From: CAZJFH01 sp964545205 | GTDB taxonomy: Bacteria; Pseudomonadota; Alphaproteobacteria; Rhodospirillales; Magnetospirillaceae | Direction: 5' to 3' | Assembly (NCBI GenBank): GCA_964545205.1 | Contig: CAZJFH010000007.1 | Coordinates: 1 to 64,000, forward strand | Length of the DNA stretch: 64,000 nucleotides | Part shown: positions 54,399 through 63,070 of the stretch, one piece after another | Position numbering within the stretch: the first letter of the stretch is position 1 | How the letters are laid out: the number at the start of each line of letters is the position of its first letter | Made by a program: the position numbers and the translations under genes | The notes under the pieces: model-generated | What the model was told of the DNA's origin: nothing | The model's input: only the letters and a program-made list of their open reading frames with translations | Database searches by the model: none

Positions 54399-54620
54399 AT
54401 GGCGGAACCGAAGAAGGCACCCACCACCCGGCCGCCCGATCTCGACGAGCGCACGGTCGCCGACGCCGCCTACGACAAGATCAGGCAGCGGGCGCACGAG
54501 ATCTGGGAACACGAGGGCCGCCCAAGCGGGCGCCAGCGCGAGCATTGGGCCCAGGCCGAACGCGAGGTGCTGTCGGAAGCCGGTATCGAGGCCAGGCCCG
54601 GCGACGCCGAGCGGCACTGA
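54399..54620 (+). CDS. DUF2934 small protein
   Basis: 73 residues from ATG 54399, preceded by AGGGAG. The DUF2934 core is IRQRAHEIWEHEGRPSGR followed by EHWAQAEREVL. Family function unknown; often abundant, stress-associated soluble proteins in alphaproteobacteria. It lies 62 bases behind the HtrA-like gene and ends one base before the convergent deoB stop. Confidence 0.87.
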   Translation: MAEPKKAPTTRPPDLDERTVADAAYDKIRQRAHEIWEHEGRPSGRQREHWAQAEREVLSEAGIEARPGDAERH

Positions 54621-54621
54621 C

Positions 54622-55842
54622 CTAGCCCCGGAAATCCACCCCGGCCTGGGGCCGCGGCAGGCCGAGATGGGCGGCGATGGTGGCGCCGATGTCGGCGAAG
54701 CCGTCGCGCCGGCCCAGCGAGCCGGGCCGCACCGCGCCGCAGGCCAGCACCGGCACCTGCTCGCGCGTGTGGTCCGAGCCGGGCCAGGTCGGGTCGCAGC
54801 CGTGGTCGGCGCTCAACACCAGCAGGTCGCCGTCGTGAACCGCCGCCAGTATCTCCGGCAGCCGGGCGTCGAAACGCTCGAGCGCCGCCGCGTAGCCTGC
54901 GACGTCGCGGCGATGGCCATGGAGCGTGTCGAAATCGACGTAGTTGGCGACCAGCAGGCCGCCGTCGGGCAGCGCCGCCATCGCTTCCAGCGTGCGATCG
55001 AGGAGCACGCCGTCGTTTTCGCCCTTGAGCACCATGCCGGTGCCGACATGGGCGAAGATGTCGGCGATCTTGCCGATCGAGACCACCTTGCGCCCCGCCG
55101 CTTCCGCCGTCTCCAGAATGGTCGGCGCCGGAGGCGGCGTCGTCAGGTCGCGGCGGTTGGCGGTGCGGGTGAAGCCGGTCGCGGGCGTACCGACGAAGGG
55201 ACGCGCGATCACGCGGCCGATACGCAAGGGATCGACCAGGCGGCGGGCGATGTCGCAGACCCGGTACAGCCGCTCGAGCCCGAAAGCCTCCTCGTGGGCG
55301 GCAATCTGGAACACGCTGTCGGCCGAGGTGTAGATGATCGGCTTGCCGGTGCGGATGTGCTCGGCGCCGAGTTCGGCGACGATGGCCGTACCCGAGGCAT
55401 GGCGGTCGCCGAGGATGCCGGGCAGGTCGGCCTCGCGGCACAGGGCGTCGATCAGCTCCGGCGGGAAGCACGGGGCGACCCGGGGAAACAGTCCCCATTC
55501 GAAGGAAACCGGCACGCCCGCCATTTCCCAATGGCCGGACGGCGTGTCCTTGCCGGCCGAACGCTCGACCGCGCTGCCGAACGCCGCGCGCGGCGTGCCG
55601 TCGCATTCCAGCCCCGGCGGCACCCTCCCGGTCGCCAGCCGGCACGCCTCGCCGAGCCCCAGCGCGGCGAGGGTCGGCACCCGCAGCGGCCCGGCGCGCA
55701 GGGCCGTCCGGTCGGCGGCGCCGGCGGCGCAGGCCTCGGCGACATGGCCCAGCGTGTCGGAACCGGCGTCGCCGAAACGCGCCGCGTCGGGGCCGCCGCC
55801 GATGCCGACCGAGTCCATGACCAGAAGAAACGCGCGCGCCAT
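54622..55842 (-). CDS. deoB: Phosphopentomutase
   Basis: 406 residues, full family length. The N-terminal metal site LLVMDSVGIGG, cap-domain region and C-terminal alkaline-phosphatase-like metal ligands (VANYVDFDTLHGHRRD, LLVLSADHGCDPTWPGSDHT) mark DeoB, which interconverts ribose-1-phosphate and ribose-5-phosphate (and deoxy forms) in nucleoside salvage, using Mn2+. The conserved Thr phosphorylation region reads SAGKDTPSGHWEM. It is the last gene of the minus-strand operon, 9 bases behind a methyltransferase gene, an unusual genomic companion. Confidence 0.95.
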   Translation of the reverse strand: MARAFLLVMDSVGIGGGPDAARFGDAGSDTLGHVAEACAAGAADRTALRAGPLRVPTLAALGLGEACRLATGRVPPGLECDGTPRAAFGSAVERSAGKDTPSGHWEMAGVPVSFEWGLFPRVAPCFPPELIDALCREADLPGILGDRHASGTAIVAELGAEHIRTGKPIIYTSADSVFQIAAHEEAFGLERLYRVCDIARRLVDPLRIGRVIARPFVGTPATGFTRTANRRDLTTPPPAPTILETAEAAGRKVVSIGKIADIFAHVGTGMVLKGENDGVLLDRTLEAMAALPDGGLLVANYVDFDTLHGHRRDVAGYAAALERFDARLPEILAAVHDGDLLVLSADHGCDPTWPGSDHTREQVPVLACGAVRPGSLGRRDGFADIGATIAAHLGLPRPQAGVDFRG

Positions 55843-55851
55843 CGTGTGCTC

Positions 55852-56664
55852 CTAGGATTCGCTCGATTTTACCAGCCGGTACACCCCGCCGTCCCAATGC
55901 CGGAAGGTGTTCTTGCCCTCCGGCGCCAGCGCCAGTCCGTGCGCGGCGGCCAGCGCCCCCGCCTCGGCGCGGTCGCGCTCGGGATCGCCGCGATAGGACC
56001 AGTTCATGATCAGCAGCGTGCCGCCGGGGCACAGCACGCGCGCCGCCTCGCGGACATGCGCCGCCGCGACGCCGGCGGCGACGAGACAGGGGAAGGCGTC
56101 GATGCTGTACACCAGGTCGACCGAGGCATCCGCGATGCAGGACAGGTCCTGGCCGGCTGTCCGCACCGCCAGGGCGCCGGCGGGGCAGCGCCGCGCCGCC
56201 TCGGCGAGCATGCCGGCCGAGACGTCGACGCCGACCACGGCAGTGCCGGCCGCGACCAGCGGCGCCAGGAACCGGCCGATTCCGCAGCCGATCTCGACGG
56301 CGCGGCGAGCGGGCCCGATCACTCCGAGATCGGCCATCAGCGCCACGATCTCGGCGGTCGCGGCGTCGAGCAGCTCGGGGCGGCCGAATGAATACAGCGC
56401 CACGCTGGCCTCGGGCGAGATCGCGACGGCACGGTCGTACACCGCCGCCCAGTCGCCGACGCCCTCGCCCGCCGTCTCCGCCGCGGCCATCACGCCCCGC
56501 AGCAGGTTCCAGGCGTTCGGAGTCGCCTGCCAGAGCTCACGCGCCGCGCGCAGCCGCTCGTCGCCCAGAGCCGCCTCGACGGCCTCCGGGCTCTCGGCGC
56601 CCGAGACGAGGCGCATCAAGGCGACGTTGGGCGGCAGGGCGGACAGTCCGTCATAGTCCAGCAT
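55852..56664 (-). CDS. SAM-dependent methyltransferase, class I
   Basis: 270 residues. SAM motif AVEIGCGIGRFLAPLVAAG at about 120, VVGVDVSAGML as motif II, and VDLVYSIDAFPCL as motif IV. A ~110-residue helical N-terminal part precedes the Rossmann fold. The start overlaps the 3' end of the acyltransferase gene by 14 bases. Acceptor unknown; the operon suggests a sugar or glycolipid intermediate. Confidence 0.85.
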   Translation of the reverse strand: MLDYDGLSALPPNVALMRLVSGAESPEAVEAALGDERLRAARELWQATPNAWNLLRGVMAAAETAGEGVGDWAAVYDRAVAISPEASVALYSFGRPELLDAATAEIVALMADLGVIGPARRAVEIGCGIGRFLAPLVAAGTAVVGVDVSAGMLAEAARRCPAGALAVRTAGQDLSCIADASVDLVYSIDAFPCLVAAGVAAAHVREAARVLCPGGTLLIMNWSYRGDPERDRAEAGALAAAHGLALAPEGKNTFRHWDGGVYRLVKSSES

Positions 56665-57619
56665 GCGCGGCGACCCTTTCGAAGCGGCGACAGCGGCTGA
56701 CGCGACGCGCGGCGCCCCAGGCGAACTTGTAGGCCTCCGAGCCGCGCAGCATGTCGAACTCGCGCGCCCCCTCGGCCTCCGCGGCGGCTATGGCGTGGCC
56801 CAGCAGCAACGTGCCGGGGCTTTCGTGCGCGAAGGCGGGATCGAAGCCGCCCATGTAGGCGTAGACCCGGCCGCGATGCGAAAACCCGAGCCAGGCGCCG
56901 GCCACCGCGTCGCCGATGCGGACGGCGTACAGGCGCACGAGACCGGCCCCGTGCATCGCCGGGACCGCCTCGGCCAGAAAGGCGCCGACGCGGGCGTCGG
57001 CGAGCACGCCGCCCGGCTCGCCGCGCCGGGTCCAGCGGGCGGCGTGCAGCCGCAGCAGCGCGTCCAGCATCCGCGCGTCGCCGGTTTCGAACCGCAGGAC
57101 GCCGCGCCGCCGCGCCCGGTTCACGGCCATGCGGTGTTTGCGCCGCTGCCGCGGCGGAATTGCGGCCGGCAGCTCCAGCACGGCGCCGGCGGCGGCCTCG
57201 GACTCGGACGAGCGCGTCCCCGCCGGCGCCGGCAGCCGCCAGGCCGCGGCGTCGTCGCGCAGGTCGGGCAGTTCCCAGCTCGGCCAGTCCAGGCGCCCGG
57301 CCTCGGCGGCGACGGCCTCGGCGACGGCCTCGAAACGGCCCGGCTCGATCAGCACGTCGTGATAGTCGCTGAGCGAAATGCCGATCGGCAGCAGCCGGCC
57401 GCCGCCGTGTTCGCGATAGAGCGGCGCCAGCCCGACCAGGCGGCCGCCGTCGCGCACCGCGACGACCGCGAGCGCGCCGGGAGCGAAATGGCGCCACCAG
57501 GCCAACAGCCAGGCCGGCGCCTGGAACGGCGTCGCCTCGGGGACGGAGCGCCACAACGCCCACCACTCGTCGGCAAGGGCCGCGAGCGCCGCCGTCGTGT
57601 TCAGCGTCTCGGCCCTCAC
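56651..57619 (-). CDS. CelD/BcsL-family (FemAB/GNAT-like) acyltransferase
   Basis: 322 residues from GTG 57619, which overlaps the preceding stop as GTGA. N-terminal PFQAPAWLLAWWRHFAPG and C-terminal GNAT-like core (LHAARWTRRGE, AGAWLGFSHRGRVYAYMGGFDP, LLLGHAIAAAEAEGAREFDMLRG) are typical of the BioF2-like acetyltransferase family of polysaccharide clusters. It probably transfers an acyl or aminoacyl group to a glycan or glycolipid. Confidence 0.8.
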   Translation of the reverse strand: MRAETLNTTAALAALADEWWALWRSVPEATPFQAPAWLLAWWRHFAPGALAVVAVRDGGRLVGLAPLYREHGGGRLLPIGISLSDYHDVLIEPGRFEAVAEAVAAEAGRLDWPSWELPDLRDDAAAWRLPAPAGTRSSESEAAAGAVLELPAAIPPRQRRKHRMAVNRARRRGVLRFETGDARMLDALLRLHAARWTRRGEPGGVLADARVGAFLAEAVPAMHGAGLVRLYAVRIGDAVAGAWLGFSHRGRVYAYMGGFDPAFAHESPGTLLLGHAIAAAEAEGAREFDMLRGSEAYKFAWGAARRVSRCRRFERVAAHAGL

Positions 57620-58668
57620 GCCGCCCCTCCCAGCGCCCGCCGCGCGAGATCGGCGTAGAGGCGCAGATAGCGCCCGGTCATCGTCTCGGCGTCGAAGCGG
57701 GCGGCGGCCAGGCTGCGGCAGTCCTCGGGTCTGATCGCGTCGACGCGGCCGATGGCGGCGGCCATTTCCGAAGCATCGGCGACCAGGAACCCGGTGCGGC
57801 CGTCGGCGATCGCCTCCGGCAGCGCGCCGCGGCGGAAGGCGATCACCGCCGTGCCGGCCGCCGCCGCCTCGCGCGCCACCAACGAGCTGGTCTCCTCGGC
57901 CAGGGACGGGATCAGCACGCACCGCGCCGCCTGCAGCAGGCGCCGTTTCCGCGCGGGTCCGACCGGGCCGATCCAGCGCCTCCGCTCGTCGAGGCGCGGC
58001 CTGACCTCGGCCTCGAAATACGCGCGGTGCGCGGCATAGGGGAAGAGATCGCCGGCGATCAGCAGCGGGCAGTCGGCGGCCTTGGCGGCGTCGAGCGCGA
58101 GATGAACGCCCTTTTCGGGGCAGATGCGGGTCAGCATCAGCGCAAACCGGCGCCGCGCGTGGCGGCCTGCGAAGGCCGCCAGATCGACGCCGTTCTCGAT
58201 CGGCGGCAGCAGCGCCGTGCCCGGCGGGGCGGCGGCATGCTGGGCGGCCGAGACGCCGTGCAGCCAGGTGTCGGGCCGCTCCGGCCGCAACGCCGCCGGC
58301 GGATAGAACGACAGCGGCATGTGCAGCGTCACCAGCGTCGGCAGGCCCGGCGCCGGCAGGTAGTTGTGGAAGTCCACGCCGTGCAGATGGATCACGTCGA
58401 CCCGTCGGCGGGCGAGCACGCCGGCGATCGCTTCGAGGCAGCGCGCATGGCCGCGGCCGTAATCGGCGCCGCCGATGTCGCCTTCGGGCCGCGGCAGCGG
58501 CACCAGTTCGCCGGTCAGCTCCGAGCCAACGCAGGCGATCACCACCGAGTCGTGGCCGGCCCGGCACAAGGCGCGATCGAGCGTCCACAACACCTGCTCG
58601 GCGCCGCCGGCCGTGGCCGGGGCGACCGGCGCGAACGGGTAGGCGACGCTGAGCACCCTCAGGCGCAT
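57616..58668 (-). CDS. GT4-type glycosyltransferase
   Basis: 350 residues from ATG 58668 (MRLRVLSVAYPFAP). N-lobe: GGAEQVLWTLDRALCRAGH and VIHLHGVDFHNYLP. C-lobe: LTRICPEKGVHLALDAAKAA and the E-x7-E region with PSLAEETSSLVAREAAAAGTAV. This GT-B retaining fold uses nucleotide sugars in the cytosol, and in the operon it could act like MshA on an inositol acceptor. Ten bases of overlap with the deacetylase gene upstream. Confidence 0.87.
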   Translation of the reverse strand: MRLRVLSVAYPFAPVAPATAGGAEQVLWTLDRALCRAGHDSVVIACVGSELTGELVPLPRPEGDIGGADYGRGHARCLEAIAGVLARRRVDVIHLHGVDFHNYLPAPGLPTLVTLHMPLSFYPPAALRPERPDTWLHGVSAAQHAAAPPGTALLPPIENGVDLAAFAGRHARRRFALMLTRICPEKGVHLALDAAKAADCPLLIAGDLFPYAAHRAYFEAEVRPRLDERRRWIGPVGPARKRRLLQAARCVLIPSLAEETSSLVAREAAAAGTAVIAFRRGALPEAIADGRTGFLVADASEMAAAIGRVDAIRPEDCRSLAAARFDAETMTGRYLRLYADLARRALGGAA

Positions 58669-59477
58669 TGGCGGCTCCCGGTTCCGAGCGCGGCACCGGC
58701 GGCGGCGGTCAGCGCCGCCCACTCCGCGCCGGTCAGGCACCAGCGGCGCCACTCGTAGAACAGCCGTCCGCCGTTGGGCAGGACGGCGAAGTCGCGCGCC
58801 GGCACCGGGCGGAACAGTTCGGCCTCGCAGCCGAACGGCGCCAGCACCGCCGCCTGGGTGCGGTAGGCGTCCAACATGCGCCGCTTGCGCCGCCGCTCGG
58901 CCCGCGACAGCGCCACCCGGAGAGCGACCTCGCCCTCGGCGAAGCTCTGCACCGCCATGCGGCCGTGCTCGAGCCGGTAGTACGGCATCTCGACCACCGC
59001 CGGCGGCTCCGCCGTCAGCCGCGCCGCCGCGTGCACGGCGAAGCAGGTGGCGTCGTGGTCGGGATGGCCGCCCTCGTAGGCGTGGGTCAGCACGACGCGG
59101 ATGCGCCGCTCCTCCAGCACCTCGGCAAGGCGCCGCGAGAGCTCCGGCAGCGCGAAGGCGGCGCCCTGATCGGGAAAGCCGAGTCCGAGGCACTGCCCGG
59201 GTCCGCAGCCGGCCATGGCGGTGGCGGCCCGGAACTCGCGCGCACGGGCGGCGGCGTAGTCGGCGGCGGTGGCGAAGCCGTGCTCGCGGGCGTCATGCAA
59301 ATCCCGCGGGGCGCCGTCGGTGACCACCACCAGCGTCGCGCCGCTCATGCGGCCGAGCAGACCGCCGCAGCCGATGGTCTCGTCGTCGGGATGCGCCACC
59401 ACGACGGCGAGGTCGGCGGCGTCGACGCGCCGGTCGGCGGCGGCGGCGATCGCCGCCAGCGGATGCCGCCCGGCCAT
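58659..59477 (-). CDS. PIG-L family N-deacetylase
   Basis: 272 residues from ATG 59477, two bases behind the glycosidase stop. The zinc and catalytic motif is VVVAHPDDETIGCGG (His29, Asp31, Asp32), with the second ligand motif HPDHDATCF, as in PIG-L, MshB and LmbE proteins. These remove acetyl groups from N-acetylglucosaminyl inositol, mycothiol precursors and related sugars. Presence of inositol-phosphate synthase in the same operon makes a GlcNAc-inositol substrate a reasonable hypothesis. Confidence 0.9.
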   Translation of the reverse strand: MAGRHPLAAIAAAADRRVDAADLAVVVAHPDDETIGCGGLLGRMSGATLVVVTDGAPRDLHDAREHGFATAADYAAARAREFRAATAMAGCGPGQCLGLGFPDQGAAFALPELSRRLAEVLEERRIRVVLTHAYEGGHPDHDATCFAVHAAARLTAEPPAVVEMPYYRLEHGRMAVQSFAEGEVALRVALSRAERRRKRRMLDAYRTQAAVLAPFGCEAELFRPVPARDFAVLPNGGRLFYEWRRWCLTGAEWAALTAAAGAALGTGSRQCA

Positions 59478-59479
59478 GG

Positions 59480-60409
59480 TCACTGCGCCGCGGCGGTGGC
59501 GCCCGACGCGGCGACGCCGGTGCGCTCGGCGTAGCGGTCGAGCATGCGGGCGCAGAACTCCGCGTATTCGGTCGGGTCGATCGGCGGGCTGGTGTGGTGC
59601 TGGGCGATGCCGCGGTGCTCGGGCGTGAAGCAGAAGGTCACGGTGACGTCGAACTCGGCCAGCGCGTCCATCTGGCGGTCGAACCAGTCCATCGCGTCGG
59701 GCCGGAAGCTGTCGGCCCAGGACAGGCCGGTGCGCAGGTGCCTGACCCCCAGGCGCCGCAGCCACCGCACGGCGTCGTCGAGGCGGTGGTCCTCGTAATG
59801 GAACCACTGGCAGATGCCGAGATCGGGCGTGTGCCTGGCGAACTCGTCCAGCGCCAGCTTCGGCGTGCCGTCCTCGCGCAGGATGCCCATGTAGAAGTGG
59901 CGGTAATAGGACGAGCCCTCGGCCTCCTTGTGGCGGGTCGTCGCCCCCCAGGCCTGCGGCAGGTCGTAGAGGCTGTACCAGTGGATGCGCGGCGCCTTGC
60001 CCTTCAGCAATTCGGCCGTGCGCGCCAGGCCCCAGGCCTGGACCTCCTCGGCGCCGAAGCTCGAAACCCCGACCTCGCTGACCCAGATCGGCAGCTTGGT
60101 CACGGCGCGGATCTCGTCGATCTTGTTCGGCCAGTCGTGGATCGGCCACAGGTTCCAGTCCAACGGGAAGCCGTGCACGGCGACGACGTCGACATGGTCG
60201 AGCACGCCCCTGCCGGCCATGTTGCGCATGAACATCGGGTCGATCGGCGAGATGCCGCCCAGCACCCGCGGCAGGTCCGGGCATTGCGCCTTGATCGCCT
60301 TGCCGGCCGCGATGGCGGTCTCGGCGAACATGGTCCATTCGGGGTCGAGCTCGATGTCCCAGTGGGACTTGTTGTTCGGCTCGTTCCAGATCATTGCCGC
60401 TTCGATCAT
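59480..60409 (-). CDS. Clan GH-A glycosidase with apparently permuted TIM barrel
   Basis: 309 residues from ATG 60409, overlapping the methyltransferase stop as ATGA. The acid/base motif MIWNEPNN (Glu10) sits at the very N-terminus, whereas in clan GH-A it ends strand beta-4. The nucleophile follows in LPIWVSEVGVSSFG (Glu112, beta-7), then HWYSLYDLP (beta-8). The strands normally preceding NEP appear C-terminally: LGICQWFHYED, LGVRHLRTGLSW and FDVTVTFCFTPEH, ending EFCARMLDRYA. No signal peptide, so it is cytosolic. Annotated relatives are often called beta-xylosidase, but the true substrate is unknown. Confidence 0.85.
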   Translation of the reverse strand: MIEAAMIWNEPNNKSHWDIELDPEWTMFAETAIAAGKAIKAQCPDLPRVLGGISPIDPMFMRNMAGRGVLDHVDVVAVHGFPLDWNLWPIHDWPNKIDEIRAVTKLPIWVSEVGVSSFGAEEVQAWGLARTAELLKGKAPRIHWYSLYDLPQAWGATTRHKEAEGSSYYRHFYMGILREDGTPKLALDEFARHTPDLGICQWFHYEDHRLDDAVRWLRRLGVRHLRTGLSWADSFRPDAMDWFDRQMDALAEFDVTVTFCFTPEHRGIAQHHTSPPIDPTEYAEFCARMLDRYAERTGVAASGATAAAQ

Positions 60410-61173
60410 TCCCCTCGTCCTCTCGCAGGATAAACGGCGCCGCGCTCGTATTCCTCGGACGGCCGGCAGACGAAGACCTCCTCCTCGGGATGGCCGAGGA
60501 TCGCGAAACCGGCGCTGCGCAGCATCGCCTCGGCGCAGGCCCGGTTCGGCACCCACCAGTTGGTGGGATCGTCGGCGTAGCGACGCTCGATGAAGTGCAT
60601 CTTGGGATAGCCAGGCCGGTCGAAAAGCTCGGTCTGCCAGAAGTCCATGTCCTCGGGCACCGGCTCGACCTCGGTCGCGCCGCGCTGCATCGACTGGAAC
60701 ACGAACAGCTCGCGCACGACATGCTCGCGGATCAGATCGAGCGCCAGCAGCGGATGGCGCAGGTGGTAGAGCACGCCCATGAACAGCACGATGTCGAAGC
60801 GCTCGCCCAAGGCGCCGACGTCGTAGACCGACATGCGGCGGAACTCGACCTCCTGGCCGGTGACCTCGGCGGCGTAGCGGGCCTGCGCGAGATAGGCCTC
60901 GTCGAAATCGATTCCGAGCACCCGGGCGGCGCCGCGGCGTTTCATCTCGATCGCGTAGAATCCGCCGTTGCAGCCGATGTCGAGCACCGTCCTGCCCGAG
61001 AGATCGGCCGGAATGGCGTCGCGGAAGCGCCGCCACTTGACGCGCGGGTAGTCGCCCAGGAAGTGGTCCGGCGCGGTGGCGACGCCGTTCAGGTCGATAT
61101 TGTGGAACCAGGGCCCGAGTTGGCGCACCCGAGCCCGGATCTCGTCCTGCTCGAGATCGCGGTGCAAACTCAT
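60406..61173 (-). CDS. CmoB-like SAM methyltransferase of glycan clusters (TIGR04290-type)
   Basis: 255 residues from ATG 61173 (ATGA overlap with upstream stop). LGPWFHNIDLNGVATAPDHF and LGDYPRVKWRRF at the start, SAM motif VLDIGCNGGFYAIEMKRRGA, and ADDPTNWWVPNRAC near the end match a methyltransferase family regularly found with glycosyltransferases, a PIG-L protein and a glycosidase like the neighbours here. Related to CmoB by its Rossmann core and WxVPN element. Acceptor unknown. Confidence 0.85.
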   Translation of the reverse strand: MSLHRDLEQDEIRARVRQLGPWFHNIDLNGVATAPDHFLGDYPRVKWRRFRDAIPADLSGRTVLDIGCNGGFYAIEMKRRGAARVLGIDFDEAYLAQARYAAEVTGQEVEFRRMSVYDVGALGERFDIVLFMGVLYHLRHPLLALDLIREHVVRELFVFQSMQRGATEVEPVPEDMDFWQTELFDRPGYPKMHFIERRYADDPTNWWVPNRACAEAMLRSAGFAILGHPEEEVFVCRPSEEYERGAVYPARGRGE

Positions 61174-61985
61174 GTCCGCTCCTGGTGTGGATTGGGCCGG
61201 AACGCCGTATCGAGCCCGGGCCAGCCGATGGTGATGCGCGCCCCGTCGCCGGCTTCGCCGCGCGCGGCCTGCTCGAGCAGGTTGATGGCGGCGCGATAGC
61301 CGTGCAGCGTGCCGACGTCGACATAGGCCTGGCCCGCCTTGACGCCGACCGCCTCGCCGCCCCGGGCCAGCCAGGCGTTGACCAGCGTGCCGACGTATTC
61401 GTCCTGGCACTTGCGCGCCAGCCACAACTCGCGCAGCTCGGCCAGCACGCGGCCGGGCATCTTGAACGCCCCCCACACCCAATGCGTCGTCGCCGCCTTC
61501 GACTTGACCTGGATCTCGCGGACGCGGTCGTCGGCGTCGAGCACGACCGCGTCGAACAGCTCGGGCCGCTCGACCGGGAACAGCAGGAACGACAGCTTGT
61601 CGTCGGGAAGCTCCGCCAGCGCGTCCTCGGGGAACCAGATCGTGTCCGGCAGCCCGACGATCACCGGCTCGTCCTCGGGGATCAGCGGCAGGGCGCGGAA
61701 GATCGAATCGCACAGCCCGACCGGGCGCGGCTGCACGACGTAGGCGATCGCCGCCGGGCCGTAGGCGCCGCCGAAATACTCGACGATGTCCGACTTGCCG
61801 GGCGAGATCACGAAGCAGATCCGCTCGGCGCCGCCGCGGATCATCCGCTCGACCAGATACTCGCTGACCGCGCAGGGCCGCTCGGTCGGGCCGTCGAGGC
61901 GGCTGCCGACCGGCAGCAGCTCCTTCGAAAACCCGAGCGGCTGGATTCTGCTGCCGCGCCCGGCGGCCGGTACGATTCCCCACAT
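61170..61985 (-). CDS. Sugar-phosphate nucleotidyltransferase
   Basis: 271 residues from ATG 61985, with GGAGG seven bases upstream; GTG 61991 is the alternative. The signature WGIVPAAGRGSRIQPLGFSKELLPV is that of NDP-sugar pyrophosphorylases, followed by ICFVISPGKSDIVEYFGG, VGLPDTIWFPED for the metal Asp, and YVDVGTLHGYRAAIN. It makes a nucleotide-activated sugar, probably glucose-1-phosphate-derived, for one of the operon's glycosyltransferases. Confidence 0.88.
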   Translation of the reverse strand: MWGIVPAAGRGSRIQPLGFSKELLPVGSRLDGPTERPCAVSEYLVERMIRGGAERICFVISPGKSDIVEYFGGAYGPAAIAYVVQPRPVGLCDSIFRALPLIPEDEPVIVGLPDTIWFPEDALAELPDDKLSFLLFPVERPELFDAVVLDADDRVREIQVKSKAATTHWVWGAFKMPGRVLAELRELWLARKCQDEYVGTLVNAWLARGGEAVGVKAGQAYVDVGTLHGYRAAINLLEQAARGEAGDGARITIGWPGLDTAFRPNPHQERT

Positions 61986-61987
61986 GC

Positions 61988-63070
61988 TCACGCCTCCGCG
62001 GTGCGATCCGACATCGCCGCCTCCATGGCGGCGACGAACTGACGGGCGCGGTGGGCCGAGGTGTGCTCGGCCAGCAGCCGCTCGCGGCCGGCGGCGGCGA
62101 TGCGCGCCAGCTCGGCCGCGCCAAGATCGAGCGCCGCCAGCGCCTCGCCGGTGTCGCGCGCCACCAGGATTTCGCGCCCCGGCTCGAAGAACTCGTCCAG
62201 CCCCGGCCACCAGTCCGACAGCACGGCGGTGCCGCAGGACGCCGCCTCGAACAGCCGGCCCGACGGGCACCAGCCCATCGCCGCCATGTCGCGGCGGGTG
62301 ACGTTCAGGGTCAGCCGCGACGACGAATAGAACTGCGGATGCTCGACCGGCGGCAGGTGGCGGACGAAGTAGATGTTCGACGACCACGGGAAGTCGGCCG
62401 GGTACTGGGCGCCGGCGATCACGAAGCGCTGCCCGGGGCGCAGCCGCGCCGGCTCGATCAGCAGCGATTCCAGCCGCTGCTGGCGGTCGGCGGCGTAGGT
62501 GCCGATGTAGGACAGGTCGGCGCTGTAATGCGCGGCCGGAGCGACGCGGGCGTGGACGTGCGGGTCGGCATGGCCGTAGAGCGGCGCCACCCGCCGCGCG
62601 CCCAGGCGCTGCTTCAGCGCGTCCAGCGCGCCGGCGCCGGTGTAACTCAGCACGAGGCCGAAGCCGCCGAGCCCGCCCGTCGGGATGTAAGGCACGCTCT
62701 CGCCGGCGTCGAGCCGCGCCAGGGTGACCGGCGTGTCGAGGTCGTAGAACACCGGAAAGGCACGCGACTCCTGGATCAGCGCCGTCGCCGCATCGGCGTC
62801 GGGACAGTAGGACGTCACGACCCCGGCATCGGCGTCGGCCAGCTCGGCGGCGGCGCGCCCGCGCGCCTCGTCCCATTCCCGGTACAGCACCAGTTCGGCG
62901 CCAGGGACCTGCCAGAGATCGCGGGCCTCGGCGTAATACGGCACGTCCTTCTCGAAGAACACGACGCGATGGCCCGCCGCGCCCAGCGCCCGGCACAGCC
63001 CGCGCCACAGCGTGGCGTGGCCGTTGCCCCAGGACGAGGAAACCGTCAGGCCGAAGATGACGATCTTCAT
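61988..63070 (-). CDS. CgeB-family glycosyltransferase
   Basis: 360 residues from ATG 63070 (ATGA overlap). N-terminal IVIFGLTVSSSWGNGHATLW, VFFEKDVPYYAEAR, and C-terminal LNVTRRDMAAMGWCPSGRLF and EAASCGTAVLSDWWPGLDEFF are typical of the CgeB/Glyco_trans_1_2 group, a GT-B fold. The family decorates spores or surface glycans in other bacteria. The immediate upstream neighbour is the histidine phosphatase. Confidence 0.88.
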   Translation of the reverse strand: MKIVIFGLTVSSSWGNGHATLWRGLCRALGAAGHRVVFFEKDVPYYAEARDLWQVPGAELVLYREWDEARGRAAAELADADAGVVTSYCPDADAATALIQESRAFPVFYDLDTPVTLARLDAGESVPYIPTGGLGGFGLVLSYTGAGALDALKQRLGARRVAPLYGHADPHVHARVAPAAHYSADLSYIGTYAADRQQRLESLLIEPARLRPGQRFVIAGAQYPADFPWSSNIYFVRHLPPVEHPQFYSSSRLTLNVTRRDMAAMGWCPSGRLFEAASCGTAVLSDWWPGLDEFFEPGREILVARDTGEALAALDLGAAELARIAAAGRERLLAEHTSAHRARQFVAAMEAAMSDRTAEA

